A stretch of DNA of 64,000 bases. Origin: CAZEMR01 sp964513465 (GTDB taxonomy: Bacteria; Bacteroidota; Ignavibacteria; Kapaibacteriales; UBA2268). The DNA lies in the NCBI GenBank assembly GCA_964513465.1, contig CAZEMR010000002.1, positions 62,001 to 126,000 of the forward strand, in the 5' to 3' direction. Shown here piece by piece: positions 53,099 through 61,731 of this stretch (position 1 is the stretch's first letter; each line of letters starts with the position of its first letter). Under the pieces are notes generated by a model. It was not told the origin of the DNA. It was given only the letters and a program-made list of their open reading frames with translations, and made no database searches. The translations under genes and the position numbers were made by a program.

Positions 53099-54025
53099 TT
53101 ATAAATTGCCAAGAATTTTGTCTGCGCCGCGATCGAGCAGAGTCCGCGCAAGGCGTCTGCCTAAGGATTCCGGATCGTCCGCCGGGCCGTCGATAGCGTC
53201 GCGGTATTGTTCGCTGCCATCTACGGAGGCGACCATGCCCTCTATGCGGATACTCTCGCCGTCGAGGTCGGCAGTGGCTGCTATCGGATACTGGCAGCCT
53301 CCGCCCAATGCGGCGAGGAATGTCCGTTCGGCGGTGGTGCATATCCGGGTCGGCCGGTGATCGATTTTTTCGAGCAATCGTCGGAGAGCTTCGTTATCGG
53401 AATTGATCTCGACTCCGAGCGCGCCCTGTCCGACGGCGGGGATCATTACGTGCCGAGGAATTACGGACGAAATATGCTGCTCCAGCCCCAGGCGCTCCAC
53501 ACCGGCGCGGGCGAGAATTACGGCGTCCCATTTTGATTCCTGAAATTTTCGGATGCGGGTGGGAACGTTCCCGCGAAGGTCCTCGGTCGTCAGGTCCGGC
53601 CTCAGTGCGAGCAATTGCGCGCGGCGGCGGGTCGACCCGGTGCCGACGGTGCCTCCGGACGGAATATCGTCGATAGTCGTGCCCCTGGTGCGGGCAATCA
53701 GTACGTCCTCGCGGGCGTGGCGTTCGGTGACTGCGGCTATCGCAAGGCCTTCGGGGACGGCGGTCTCGAGGTCTTTCAGGCTGTGGACTGCGACGTTGAT
53801 TTCGCCGGAAAGCAGCGCGTTTTCGAGCTCTTTGGTGAATAGTCCCTTGCCGCCGATTTTCGCGAGCGGCGTGTTGATGAATTTGTCGCCTTTGGTTTTA
53901 ATATGTTTTAATTCGATATATATATCCGGAGCGATAGCTGCAATCCTTGATTTGATAAAATTGGACTGCCACAACGCGAGATCGCTCGATCGGGTGCCGA
54001 TGATTATTTTTCGAGGGAAATTCAT
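53099..54025 (-). CDS. hemC: Hydroxymethylbilane synthase
   Basis: 308 residues. Polymerises porphobilinogen into the tetrapyrrole. Motifs: IGTRSSDLALWQSNFI, the Asp/Arg-rich GTVGTGSTRRRAQLLALRPDL and the dipyrromethane Cys in LGGGCQYPIAATA. HSLKDLETAVPEGLAI matches the conserved domain-1 strand. It is the first gene of the minus-strand operon hemC-hemB-STAS/kinase-hemL. Confidence 0.95.
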   Translation of the reverse strand: MNFPRKIIIGTRSSDLALWQSNFIKSRIAAIAPDIYIELKHIKTKGDKFINTPLAKIGGKGLFTKELENALLSGEINVAVHSLKDLETAVPEGLAIAAVTERHAREDVLIARTRGTTIDDIPSGGTVGTGSTRRRAQLLALRPDLTTEDLRGNVPTRIRKFQESKWDAVILARAGVERLGLEQHISSVIPRHVMIPAVGQGALGVEINSDNEALRRLLEKIDHRPTRICTTAERTFLAALGGGCQYPIAATADLDGESIRIEGMVASVDGSEQYRDAIDGPADDPESLGRRLARTLLDRGADKILGNL

Positions 54026-54112
54026 ATAGTAATTTGCAAAAAATTTTACAATTCTGAAAACAGTTCATTAAGGTATATCAAATTTAAAATAATATAAATA
54101 ATTAATTGAAAT

Positions 54113-54147
54113 AAAAAAGCCGGACGCCACATTTCGGACGTCCGGCC
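54113..54147 (-). terminator. Terminator of the Omp28-like gene
   Basis: Minus strand: 8-bp stem GCCGGACG/CGTCCGGC (54119-54126 with 54139-54146), 12-nt loop, then a T6 run. It lies 25 nt past the stop of the 54172 gene. Confidence 0.85.
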
Positions 54148-54171
54148 AATTAGCCGATTATCGGCAATTAA

Positions 54172-56934
54172 TTATCTGACGAGCGCAATAGGCAGGCGGG
54201 CTGTGCGGTCGCCCGAGCGGGCTATCACATAATATGTGCCCGAAGCCAGTTTGGCTGCGTCGAAGTCTGCTGTGTATTCGCCGTTGCTGTGGTATCCCGA
54301 AGCCAGATTGGCAACCACATTGCCAAGCGCGTCGACAATTGTGATTTCAATATTCTGCGGCTGGGAGATAGCATAGCGGATTGTTGTATTGGATACGAAC
54401 GGGTTCGGTCCGGCGGTCATTTCGAGGCCGTCGATCGAAGCCACTCCGTCTTCGACTGAGTTCGCACCGCCATTGCCCGCGAGCGGGATGTCGAATGTGG
54501 TTTCGTCGGAGTCGTTCGAAAGTATGCGAAGCACTGCCTGGTCGTATGTTTCCACTTCGGCGGGGGTGAAAGTAACGATTACATTGATAGCATCGAGCGG
54601 TTCGAGTACGATGGGGAATTCATGATTGCCCTGAATCTGTACTTTGAATACGCCGGTTTCGTCGTTGTGGATATAAATATCGTTGATGACAAGGTTCTCG
54701 TCGCCGTCGTTTTCGATTACAATGATCTTGGGCGAGTTTTCGCCGACAGTTACTTTGCCGAAGTCGATGTCGGCCACAGTGCTGATGCTCGGGCCTGTGC
54801 CGGGCTGGGTGCCAACGCCATTGAGCATGATCGACTGAATGCCTGCGTCTTCGTCATTGCTTTCTACTTCGATGCCGGGTGTGTCGTATGTTTTAGCTTC
54901 TGTAGGAGTAAACGATACGGTGATGTCATAGCTGCCTTCGGCATCGATGCGCAGCGGGAGATTGGGCTTGTCGACAAATGCGAAGACTTCGTCGTCGTTC
55001 CAGAAGAAATCGAGCTTGGTGATAACCAGTTCCTGGTTGCCGCGGTTTTCGATTTTGAATGTTTCTTCGGTTGTTGTGTTAACATTGACTTCGCCGAAGT
55101 CGAGATTCAGAGTGCTGAGATAGAGCGAGGGGCCGTCTTCGACGATTACCTTATCCAGCCACTGCCAGATGCGTCCCATAAGCTGTTCGCGGTCGTCTGC
55201 GCTGGGGATTGCTTTAAAGGGGAACGCCAGATAAACCAGTTTGCCATCGCCGCGGACTACGTTGTAGCCACCGCCGTGGGTCTGGTCATTATCGAAATAC
55301 AGGAATTTCTCGGCGGGGCTTCCGCTCATTTTTTCAAAAATTTCGGTATAAAACACATAATAAGGATGTGTGCTTGGATTATATTTATTCATATCGAAAT
55401 TCAGGTCGTCGCCGATTTCGTGGCCGTTTACGCCTTTGCAATTGAATTCGGTGAAGCCTGTGATCTGGTTGTTGCTGTTGGTGGTGAAGCGTCTGATAGG
55501 TTCGCCCGAAGACTGGATCATCAGAGTGCCTTCGTAGAAGGATTTGCCAAGGGCCGAAGGATACTGACCGCTAAGCTGGGCGTATTCCACTTCGGCGCAT
55601 ACGAGCACTTTTTTGCCGGCATTGAGCATGCTGCTGATTGCGCTCATCACGTACTGATTCATCGACGATACGGATGCGCCGATAAGCCCGCGGCTATTGA
55701 AATCGACCGAGAATATCGCGCGCTCGAAACCGCTCGACGGATAAGCAGTCATGACGCCGGAATGGATCGGCAGAATAGCTGTTTTTTGGGCATAGCTGCC
55801 GATTTCCGTAAAGGCGTTATACTCGAATCCGATAGCGTTGTTCGATCCGGTATAGATCACGTTTTCGGTGTTGTCGGTCAGCGCATAGATAGAGATTTCC
55901 TGGGCGATCGGTATTTGGGAAACGTCTGTGGGCACAGCGTTGATCACCAGCGCAACAAAGCCAGCCTGCTGACCGGGTGTGATGCTGACGTTGATTGATT
56001 TGGTTTCGCCCGGAGTAAGAGTTACTTCGGTTTCGCTAAGGTCGACCATGAAATCTTCCGGCTTAGCGGATTTATCTTCGTTCAGAGAAAGCGCAACAGT
56101 CATTTCTTCATCGGTTGGATTGGTAACGGTGAAGGTCTCGGTTGTGGTTTCCGAAGCCGGAATGGTAAGGAATGTGGTCTCATAATCAAGCTGGGCGCGG
56201 ATAGTTTCCAGTGTGGTTCCGGCCTGGAGCACCTCTTTATCGCTGTCGTCCTGTACCCAAGCGGCGATGAACATACCATCGGCATTCCAGTCGGAATTTA
56301 TTGTGTATCCATAGTCGAAGCTGCTTTCGCTGCCTGCGGCGATCGAAAGAAGCTGGCCGGTGGGGCTGGGGAGCATTTCGCGCGCTATGAAATAGAAATC
56401 CTTTTCGCCGTTGCTGCCGGCATCTTCGTAATAATGATAGAATTCGACAATCGCAACGCGCAGCCGGACACCATTCAGTGCGTCGTCCGAGGCTACGGTT
56501 ACGGTAAAGTCCATATTCATGCCGTCGCGGGTTTCGTCGATAGTAATAGTTATCGGCGAGGTGGTTCCGGCATAGGTGTTTATTTCGGTCTTGACATCAT
56601 TCAGATGGCCTGGGTTCTCGCTGAACGTACCGTTGACTCTGGCATTGGGCACACCGGTAACGCCATAATACGAGGTGCGGGAATTGTACATTGTGGGATT
56701 TGCGCTGTATATCACATCCGAGTCGGGGAAGCTTGTTCGGAAAATAACCGGAACGACATTGTCGAGATTTTCCAGCAGATAATCCTGGAAAGCCGGGTTA
56801 ACGTTTGCGCACGGACCGCACGATGCATTTGTGAATTCCTCTACCAGCACCAGCCGGGGGGATTCTGCGAATAATGTTGTCGCGCTCATAATAAAAGCTG
56901 CGAGCAACATGAAAATTGTAGTCTTGCGTCTCAT
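54172..56934 (-). CDS. Large Omp28-like secreted protein with CGPC site, SPD-2/Hydin-like repeats and T9SS sorting domain
   Basis: 920 residues. Signal peptide (LLAAFIMSATTLFA). Residues 25-240 resemble Omp28: LVEEFTNASCGPCANVNPAF has a thioredoxin-type CGPC, and YGVTGVPNARVNGTF is the cis-Pro strand. 250-340: NEW3-like beta domain (TFTVTNPTDEEMTVALSL). 340-600: unassigned. 620-830: two SPD-2/Hydin-like choice-of-anchor repeats (LNLDFGEVNVNTTTEETFK; IDFGKVTVGENSPKIIVIEN). The last 80 residues are a Por sorting domain (MTAGPNPFVSNTTIRY ... ASGTYYVIARSG). Expected at the surface. Redox role of CGPC is plausible but unproven. Confidence 0.75.
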   Translation of the reverse strand: MRRKTTIFMLLAAFIMSATTLFAESPRLVLVEEFTNASCGPCANVNPAFQDYLLENLDNVVPVIFRTSFPDSDVIYSANPTMYNSRTSYYGVTGVPNARVNGTFSENPGHLNDVKTEINTYAGTTSPITITIDETRDGMNMDFTVTVASDDALNGVRLRVAIVEFYHYYEDAGSNGEKDFYFIAREMLPSPTGQLLSIAAGSESSFDYGYTINSDWNADGMFIAAWVQDDSDKEVLQAGTTLETIRAQLDYETTFLTIPASETTTETFTVTNPTDEEMTVALSLNEDKSAKPEDFMVDLSETEVTLTPGETKSINVSITPGQQAGFVALVINAVPTDVSQIPIAQEISIYALTDNTENVIYTGSNNAIGFEYNAFTEIGSYAQKTAILPIHSGVMTAYPSSGFERAIFSVDFNSRGLIGASVSSMNQYVMSAISSMLNAGKKVLVCAEVEYAQLSGQYPSALGKSFYEGTLMIQSSGEPIRRFTTNSNNQITGFTEFNCKGVNGHEIGDDLNFDMNKYNPSTHPYYVFYTEIFEKMSGSPAEKFLYFDNDQTHGGGYNVVRGDGKLVYLAFPFKAIPSADDREQLMGRIWQWLDKVIVEDGPSLYLSTLNLDFGEVNVNTTTEETFKIENRGNQELVITKLDFFWNDDEVFAFVDKPNLPLRIDAEGSYDITVSFTPTEAKTYDTPGIEVESNDEDAGIQSIMLNGVGTQPGTGPSISTVADIDFGKVTVGENSPKIIVIENDGDENLVINDIYIHNDETGVFKVQIQGNHEFPIVLEPLDAINVIVTFTPAEVETYDQAVLRILSNDSDETTFDIPLAGNGGANSVEDGVASIDGLEMTAGPNPFVSNTTIRYAISQPQNIEITIVDALGNVVANLASGYHSNGEYTADFDAAKLASGTYYVIARSGDRTARLPIALVR

Positions 56935-57304
56935 CGGGGACTCCTCTATTAGTAGAAAAAAGCATTAATAAAAATTAATTATTCAGGGTAATATAAATCA
57001 ATCTAACTGGATGACACGATATACTTGATAAAAGTTACAATTATTAAAATGCTGTTTTACCGGATTAACACAATCTTAATATTAATCAAGTACTAAAAAT
57101 AAAGATAATTCTTCTAAAAGCAAAAAAATTATTATTTTTTAAGCTGAATCTCATTCAGTCCTTGCTAAATCTAAGATTGTTATCAAAATAACACATTCGG
57201 AGGCGGTTTGTCACAATTTCAGGATTTTTCATTCGTTATATAATTACTGAAATTAAAATTTGCAGATTTAATTTGGAATCTGTAAATTTGTAAGCTACAA
57301 AGAT
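56935..57304. other. Intergenic region, 370 nt
   Basis: AT-rich leader between the divergent Omp28-like gene and tRNA-His. The left side presumably holds the minus-strand promoter (not located) and the right end holds the tRNA promoter (57259-57290). Several short ATTAATT-type repeats occur, but no stable hairpin or reading frame. Confidence 0.4.
57259..57290 (+). promoter_or_regulatory. Bacteroidota-type promoter of tRNA-His
   Basis: TTTG (57259-57262), 20-nt spacer, TAAATTTG (57283-57290): an exact match to the TTTG-N19/21-TAnnTTTG consensus of the Bacteroidota housekeeping sigma factor. The predicted start is near 57297, 8 nt before the tRNA. Confidence 0.75.
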
Positions 57305-57378
57305 GGCGGGAGTAGCTCAGTAGGTAGAGCACCAGATTGTGGCTCTGGTGGTCGCGAGTTCAAGTCTCGTCTCTCGCC
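57305..57378 (+). tRNA. tRNA-His (anticodon GTG)
   Basis: Cloverleaf from sequence: extra G-1 at 57305 opposite C73 (57378), the mark of tRNA-His. Acceptor stem 57306-57312 pairs with 57371-57377 (one G-U). Anticodon stem 57332-57336/57344-57348 encloses GTG at 57339-57341. T stem 57354-57358/57366-57370 has loop TTCAAGT. The CCA end is not encoded. Own promoter and terminator. Confidence 0.95.
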
Positions 57379-57388
57379 CCTAAGCACT

Positions 57389-57418
57389 GGCTGTCCGGTT
57401 CGGACAGCCTTTTTTTTT
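57389..57418 (+). terminator. Terminator of the tRNA-His transcript
   Basis: 9-bp perfect stem (57389-57397 with 57401-57409), 3-nt loop, nine T following (57410-57418). Very strong, and placed 10 nt past the tRNA. Confidence 0.92.
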
Positions 57419-57835
57419 GATTAATTTATTTTGAAATCATCTCTGCTGTTCCGCGTTTATTAAGCCCCGAATCGTTAATATTCTGGTATTGATATGTAGT
57501 CAATGCCGGAATAATTTTAATCTGATATAAATCGCCCGGCATATTAAAATAAAATATTTCAAATGCAATTGTATAATAAAATTTTGCAGATGTGATTGTT
57601 GTGTGTGCTGCGTTGCAATCAGAAATTATTGAATTGATTATTATTATAATCATGGTTGCCGGAGGCCGATCCGGTTTGCGCGGGATTATGTTTACGATGT
57701 GCTCTCGAATGCATTTAAATTCACGTTCCTGCACGTGTTTGCATTAATTCTGCTGATTCAAGTGCACCTGATTTCAGTGATATTTTCGGGTTTATGCGCA
57801 GTTTTGCGGGTGCTTGCATTCGAAGAGCTTATTCA
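57419..57835. other. Intergenic region, 417 nt
   Basis: No supported gene. A minus-strand frame of 102 codons (57426-57734) exists but begins with GTG, has no ribosome site and resembles no family. AT-rich, with no repeat noticed. Confidence 0.4.
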
Positions 57836-57864
57836 ATAAAAAAGGAGGCGATTGCCTCCTTGTT
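57836..57864 (-). terminator. Terminator after yidC
   Basis: 8-bp stem AAGGAGGC/GCCTCCTT (57842-57849 with 57854-57861), 4-nt loop, followed on the minus strand by a T run; A run on the other side too. It lies 20 nt past the yidC stop. Confidence 0.8.
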
Positions 57865-57882
57865 TTATAATCATATCTGTTA

Positions 57883-59748
57883 TTATTTCTTTTTCTTACG
57901 CTGATATTTTGTTTTTGTGCTGCCGCCGCGCTGTCCGGGAACGCTTCTGCCCTGTGATTCTGCGACTTCCTGGGCTTCGCGCATTTTTTTCTGGAACCAG
58001 CCTTCTTTTTTGGGCGCTTTCTTGAGGTCTTCGAGCGTAATTTTCTTTCTCGAAAACTTCTCGATGTAGACCTGCTGCCCGATTCCGAGGAGGTTGAACA
58101 CAAAATAGTAGAGGTTCAGGCCCGATGGGAATGAAGAGAAAATCAGGGTGAACATGACTGGCATTATATATATCATGCCTTTCTGGCGCGGGTCGGTGAT
58201 GGTCATCTTCTGCTGGATGAACATGGTAACGCCCATCAGCAGGGCGAGTCCGGAGAATTTATCCATACCGAAAAGCGGTATTTTGAATGGCAGCTCGAGT
58301 ATTACGTCGGGCTGGGATAAGTCGTTGATCCATAAGACGAAATCGGCCTGGCGGAGGTCTATTGCGGTGCGCAGAACCGTCCACATTGAGTAAAGGATAG
58401 GCATCTGGAGCAACAGCGGCAGGCACCCGCTGGCGGGATTGATACCGTATTGGGAGTATAGTCCCATTAACTCCTTCTGCTGTTTGGTGTTATCGTCTTT
58501 ATATTTTTCGCGGATTTTTTGCATTTCCGGGCCGAGCAGCTTCATTTTCTGAGCCGAGCGCATCTGCTGGATCGAGAGCGGATAGAGTAAGAACTTGATA
58601 ATTATAGCAAATATGATGATTGATATACCATAGTTCGGCACGAATTTGTGAATGAAATGGAATATCGGCAGCATGAAGTACTCGCCGATAGGGGCTACTA
58701 TCCATTCGAAGCCGAAATTGATTGTGGACTCAAGGCCATAGCTGCTTAGCAGGTCGTAGTCCATAGGCCCGATGAATACACGGTATTTGTCCGTCTGGAC
58801 TCCGCCGTCGTAGGGTACGCGCAGGCTCATGGCGTATTGCTCGACGATGCCTTCGTCTTTGACGTAATGCCTTGTGCCATAAAGGTCTACGGTGCCGTCG
58901 AATGATTGATAGGGCTGCGGGATAATGGCCGCTTCGAAGTATTTTATCTTGACTGCGGCGAAGTCCACCAGGCCAGTGACGCTGGTTTCGACGGGTTCGT
59001 TTTCGTCGGCGTCGAGCTGTTCCATTTCGCCATTAAGTGACACCATAGCAAGGGCTTCGGCGGATTCGTCGACGGAGTTGGATTCCTGATATCGCAAGCC
59101 TTTGTCCCAGCCGAAATTATATCCGCGCGAGGGGATGACACTCTGCATATTTTCGAGTACGATTTCTGCGTCGAGATGATACTTATCTCCGTAGAATGTA
59201 AGGCGTTTAACCAATGCGCGCTGGTCGTCTATCGGGATGCGCGCGGTGAGTGTATAGCTGTCGTTGCCGGAGATTTTGTAGTAATCCTTGTCGGCATCGA
59301 GCTGGAAGTAGAGTTCGCGCGAGTCGATCTGTTTGCTTTCCATTGTGAGGAATGTGACGAACAGTTCGCCTTCGGTTTTCCAGATAAGTCGGGTCGGCAC
59401 CCCGTCCCATTTTTTATAATTCTTTAATTCCCATTGGATTAAAGAGCCGCCTCGATTGCTGATTTTGGCCTTGACCAGATCGTTTTCGATTGTGATGACG
59501 CGTTCGCTGCCGCTGGCAAAATCGGCGAAATAGCGGCCGTATTTGTCCACCGCGATCAGCGAATCATTGAGCGCTTTGGCGACGGAGACGGTGTCTTCGG
59601 CGTGCGGAGGCTGTTCGACGGCGGTGGTGTCGGGCCGCTCCTGGCGCAGGTTTTCGGGCACCGGGCGTTCATGGGCGGACTGGAAAACCAGCCATACAAT
59701 TACAATTATTGTTATTAATACTAATCCTAAAAGACTTCGCTTGTCCAT
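57883..59748 (-). CDS. yidC: Membrane protein insertase YidC
   Basis: 621 residues. Inserts membrane proteins with or without SecYEG. N-terminal helix (LGLVLITIIVIVWLVFQ), large periplasmic beta domain (about 60-350, as in Gram-negative YidC), then the 5-helix core: FHKFVPNYGISIIIFAIIIKF, the MRSAQKMKLLGPEMQKIREKY cytoplasmic coil, GCLPLLLQMPILYSMW and FPSGLNLYYFVFNLLGIGQQ. Basic C-terminal tail ending in KTKYQRKKKK, suited to ribosome contact. Last gene of the rpmH-rnpA-yidD-yidC unit. Confidence 0.95.
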   Translation of the reverse strand: MDKRSLLGLVLITIIVIVWLVFQSAHERPVPENLRQERPDTTAVEQPPHAEDTVSVAKALNDSLIAVDKYGRYFADFASGSERVITIENDLVKAKISNRGGSLIQWELKNYKKWDGVPTRLIWKTEGELFVTFLTMESKQIDSRELYFQLDADKDYYKISGNDSYTLTARIPIDDQRALVKRLTFYGDKYHLDAEIVLENMQSVIPSRGYNFGWDKGLRYQESNSVDESAEALAMVSLNGEMEQLDADENEPVETSVTGLVDFAAVKIKYFEAAIIPQPYQSFDGTVDLYGTRHYVKDEGIVEQYAMSLRVPYDGGVQTDKYRVFIGPMDYDLLSSYGLESTINFGFEWIVAPIGEYFMLPIFHFIHKFVPNYGISIIIFAIIIKFLLYPLSIQQMRSAQKMKLLGPEMQKIREKYKDDNTKQQKELMGLYSQYGINPASGCLPLLLQMPILYSMWTVLRTAIDLRQADFVLWINDLSQPDVILELPFKIPLFGMDKFSGLALLMGVTMFIQQKMTITDPRQKGMIYIMPVMFTLIFSSFPSGLNLYYFVFNLLGIGQQVYIEKFSRKKITLEDLKKAPKKEGWFQKKMREAQEVAESQGRSVPGQRGGSTKTKYQRKKKK

Positions 59749-59771
59749 AGTTTTGATTCAGAGTTAATGAG

Positions 59772-60008
59772 TTAATATTTTCCGAAAAATTTAAATCGCT
59801 CGGGTACTTCGTCGATTCCGCCCGGATGCAGAGGCTGGCATTTCAGTATCCTCTTGCCAGCGAGCCAGATACCCTTAGCGCTGCCGTGGCGTTCGATGGC
59901 CTCTTCGGCATAATGCGAGCAAGTCGGGTAGAATCGGCAGGCGCCCGGAAGTAACGGCGAGATCGCCAAACGATAGAATCTGATTAAATATTTAAATATG
60001 TATTTCAT
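59772..60008 (-). CDS. yidD: YidD membrane-insertion factor
   Basis: 78 residues with the conserved block [20 protein letters not shown], then [12 protein letters not shown] and [16 protein letters not shown]. The family is a small membrane-associated helper of YidC. It overlaps the end of rnpA by 17 nt. Confidence 0.95.
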   Translation of the reverse strand: MKYIFKYLIRFYRLAISPLLPGACRFYPTCSHYAEEAIERHGSAKGIWLAGKRILKCQPLHPGGIDEVPERFKFFGKY

Positions 60009-60420
60009 TGTGTTTTATGAACTTATCGTAAAAGAAGCCGTACGCTTTATCGAGTGATTCCACTACATCGGGTTCGACATTGGCCAGCCTGATGAGCGAA
60101 GGTTTTTCGACGGGCGAATTCCAGCTCAGGATGACAGTTTCGAACGGGCAGAAGCCGTTATCCGTTATATATTTAGGAAGGTTCCGCCGGAATGCCTCTC
60201 GCAATAGCCGCTTGATTCGGTTGCGGACAACGGCGCGCCGGGCGGTCTTCTTGCGGATAGTGACTCCGAGCCTGACAAGCTGGGTTTTCTGATCCGGCTC
60301 GGATGAAGTCCGAAAATATATCGAAGCAAATATTTGCGCTGTATAGACTTTACGTCCCCGGCGAAATCGTTCGGAAAAGCGCTTTGAGCCCTTCAGAGAT
60401 ATTATTTTCGTATCGTTCAT
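59992..60420 (-). CDS. rnpA: Ribonuclease P protein component
   Basis: 142 residues from the internal ATG ([19 protein letters not shown]); the longer frame starting at 60498 has a hydrophobic leader that does not belong to the family and contains the hairpin at 60473-60496. The RNR motif is [13 protein letters not shown]. It binds RNase P RNA and 5'-leader of pre-tRNA. The beta-sheet motif [12 protein letters not shown] is conserved. Second gene of the operon. Confidence 0.92.
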   Translation of the reverse strand: MNDTKIISLKGSKRFSERFRRGRKVYTAQIFASIYFRTSSEPDQKTQLVRLGVTIRKKTARRAVVRNRIKRLLREAFRRNLPKYITDNGFCPFETVILSWNSPVEKPSLIRLANVEPDVVESLDKAYGFFYDKFIKHNEIHI

Positions 60421-60472
60421 AGCTGGCCGAAAGAAAACCGAAATCAGAAAGATTGATATATAAATAAAATAA

Positions 60473-60496
60473 GGATAGACATTTGAGTGCCTATCC
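60473..60496 (-). terminator. Weak hairpin between rpmH and rnpA
   Basis: 6-bp stem (60491-60496 with 60473-60478) and 12-nt loop followed on the minus strand by TTATTTTATTT, 32 nt after the rpmH stop. It could attenuate transcription so that L34 is made in excess of RnpA. Confidence 0.4.
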
Positions 60497-60527
60497 ATAT
60501 TTCAGTTTTCGTCAGGCATATACCGTA

Positions 60528-60671
60528 CTACTCGTCGCTGACGGAAAGTTTGTGTCTGCCTTTTGCGCGGCGTCGGCTCAACACTTTTCGGCCGTTTTTG
60601 GAGGCCATGCGCGCGCGGAAGCCGTGCTTGTTGGCTCTTTTGCGGCGGCTTGGCTGGAATGTGCGTTTCAT
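60528..60671 (-). CDS. rpmH: 50S ribosomal protein L34
   Basis: 47 residues: [18 protein letters not shown] then [20 protein letters not shown], the L34 sequence. Ribosome site GGTGAG 4 nt before the ATG. First gene of the unit, as in most bacteria. The C-terminal RHKLSVSDE is a normal short extension. Confidence 0.97.
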   Translation of the reverse strand: MKRTFQPSRRKRANKHGFRARMASKNGRKVLSRRRAKGRHKLSVSDE

Positions 60672-60891
60672 AATCTCACCTTTGTGATTTATCAGTTGGT
60701 ATTTAACAAATTATTAAGTTCATATTTTTCAGGAACTACAAAATTAATAAAATTTTCGAATGTGTAAAATTATTTCGCTAAATATTTGAAAAAAAATTTC
60801 TCTCGAATATTTTGAGTAAATTAATTAACTTATGTGTTGTATATATATTGTTTATAAAGTCAGAATTACCCAACCATTAAGGAGTTTTCAG

Positions 60892-61521
60892 ATGAAAAAA
60901 GCCCTGATTATCGCATTTCTGATTGGAATATTTTCTGCAAATGCTTTTTCGCAGACAATGCCTAATTATCCTTTTGGGGTGGGGGCGTATGTTGCTGCAA
61001 GTGGGGGAGTTAACGCTGCGGATGTGCCCCAGGGCATTAAGAATGGATTCATGATCAGCCCGATGCCGAATATCGGCGCGCAGGCTTATATTCCGCTGTC
61101 GGAGACCGCCAAATCGGGATTGCTGGCCGAGATCAGCTATTCGACTTATGCTTTCGAGCTAAAATTTTCCGGCAACGAAGATGTGGCATGGGATAACTCA
61201 TTTAATTATCTGACTTTTGCGCCATATTTTCATATAAGCGGTTTTGTTGTTGGCGTGAATTTCGGGTTGCCGATGGGCGGCGAATCTGTAGAGCAGGACA
61301 TCGACGCGAGCGACCTGGCTGCGCTGGTGGAATTCAAGCTGGGCGGGGTGATTCCGCTGATGGAGAACCCGAATGGACGGCTTAATCTGATGCTGCGCGC
61401 GGGCTATGCGTTGACGGGGCTGTATGCAGAGGATATTACCAGCCAGGCGGATTCGTACAATCCGCATCCGGCATCGATCGAGCTGGGACTGAGCTATATA
61501 TTTAATATTTCGAAAGATTAA
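60892..61521 (+). CDS. Outer-membrane beta-barrel protein (small)
   Basis: 209 residues from the ATG at 60892 (AAGGAG 7 nt upstream); signal peptide MKKALIIAFLIGIFSANAFSQ. The mature protein has alternating strands (LLAEISYSTYAFELKFSG, FNYLTFAPYFHISGFVVGVN, LMLRAGYALTGLYAED) and ends in LGLSYIFNISKD. It resembles the PorT or OMP_b-brl class of 8-10 strand barrels. It stands alone between the ribosomal and flagellar units, followed by a long structured hairpin. Confidence 0.6.
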   Translation: MKKALIIAFLIGIFSANAFSQTMPNYPFGVGAYVAASGGVNAADVPQGIKNGFMISPMPNIGAQAYIPLSETAKSGLLAEISYSTYAFELKFSGNEDVAWDNSFNYLTFAPYFHISGFVVGVNFGLPMGGESVEQDIDASDLAALVEFKLGGVIPLMENPNGRLNLMLRAGYALTGLYAEDITSQADSYNPHPASIELGLSYIFNISKD

Positions 61522-61555
61522 TCCGAATTAATTTAAAAATCCAACCAAAAAATAG

Positions 61556-61616
61556 AGTGGCGAATTTTAGCCGAATAAGATTATTGGCCATCCCGGCCGC
61601 GGCTTTGTTCGCCACT
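61556..61616 (+). repeat. Three-tier hairpin after the barrel gene
   Basis: Outer stem 9 bp (61556-61564 with 61608-61616), middle stem 5 bp (61569-61573 with 61600-61604), inner stem GGCC/GGCC (61586-61589 with 61595-61598). No T run follows, so it may be a processing site, a terminator of another type or a regulatory RNA fold. Confidence 0.5.
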
Positions 61617-61664
61617 TGAATATTTCCAGCCAATAAAATCAACAAGTTACGTCTTCTGGAAATT

Positions 61665-61680
61665 TGGCACTTAATTTGTA
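61665..61680 (+). promoter_or_regulatory. Sigma-54-like -24/-12 promoter before flgB
   Basis: TGGCAC (61665-61670), 5-nt spacer, TTGTA (61676-61680) fits TGGCAC-N5-TTGCA except for T in place of the C of the -12 GC. Spacing is exact. It lies 52 nt upstream of flgB. A sigma-54 activator is encoded at 24990-26393. Confidence 0.45.
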
Positions 61681-61687
61681 TGTCTTC

Positions 61688-61703
61688 ATTCCCAAATGGG
61701 AAT
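61688..61703 (+). promoter_or_regulatory. Palindrome in the flgB leader
   Basis: ATTCCCA-AA-TGGGAAT, a perfect 7+7 inverted repeat with a 2-nt centre, 8 nt after the -12 element and so inside the predicted transcript start region. Candidate operator. Confidence 0.4.
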
Positions 61704-61731
61704 TGTGTGCAATTAGCCAGACGACCGCGTT

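Noticed and set aside
54622..55998. Plus-strand frame of 458 codons opposite the Omp28-like gene
   Set aside because: Antisense shadow of a gene with signal peptide, CGPC and T9SS end; Val/Phe/Asp-rich without motif.
57426..57734. Minus-strand frame of 102 codons between tRNA-His and yidC
   Set aside because: GTG start without ribosome site, no recognised family, poly-Ile stretch from AT-rich DNA; more likely chance.
60420..60900. Possible chromosomal origin near rpmH
   Set aside because: No dnaA gene and no TTATCCACA-type boxes seen; rpmH-rnpA-yidD-yidC alone is not evidence for oriC.
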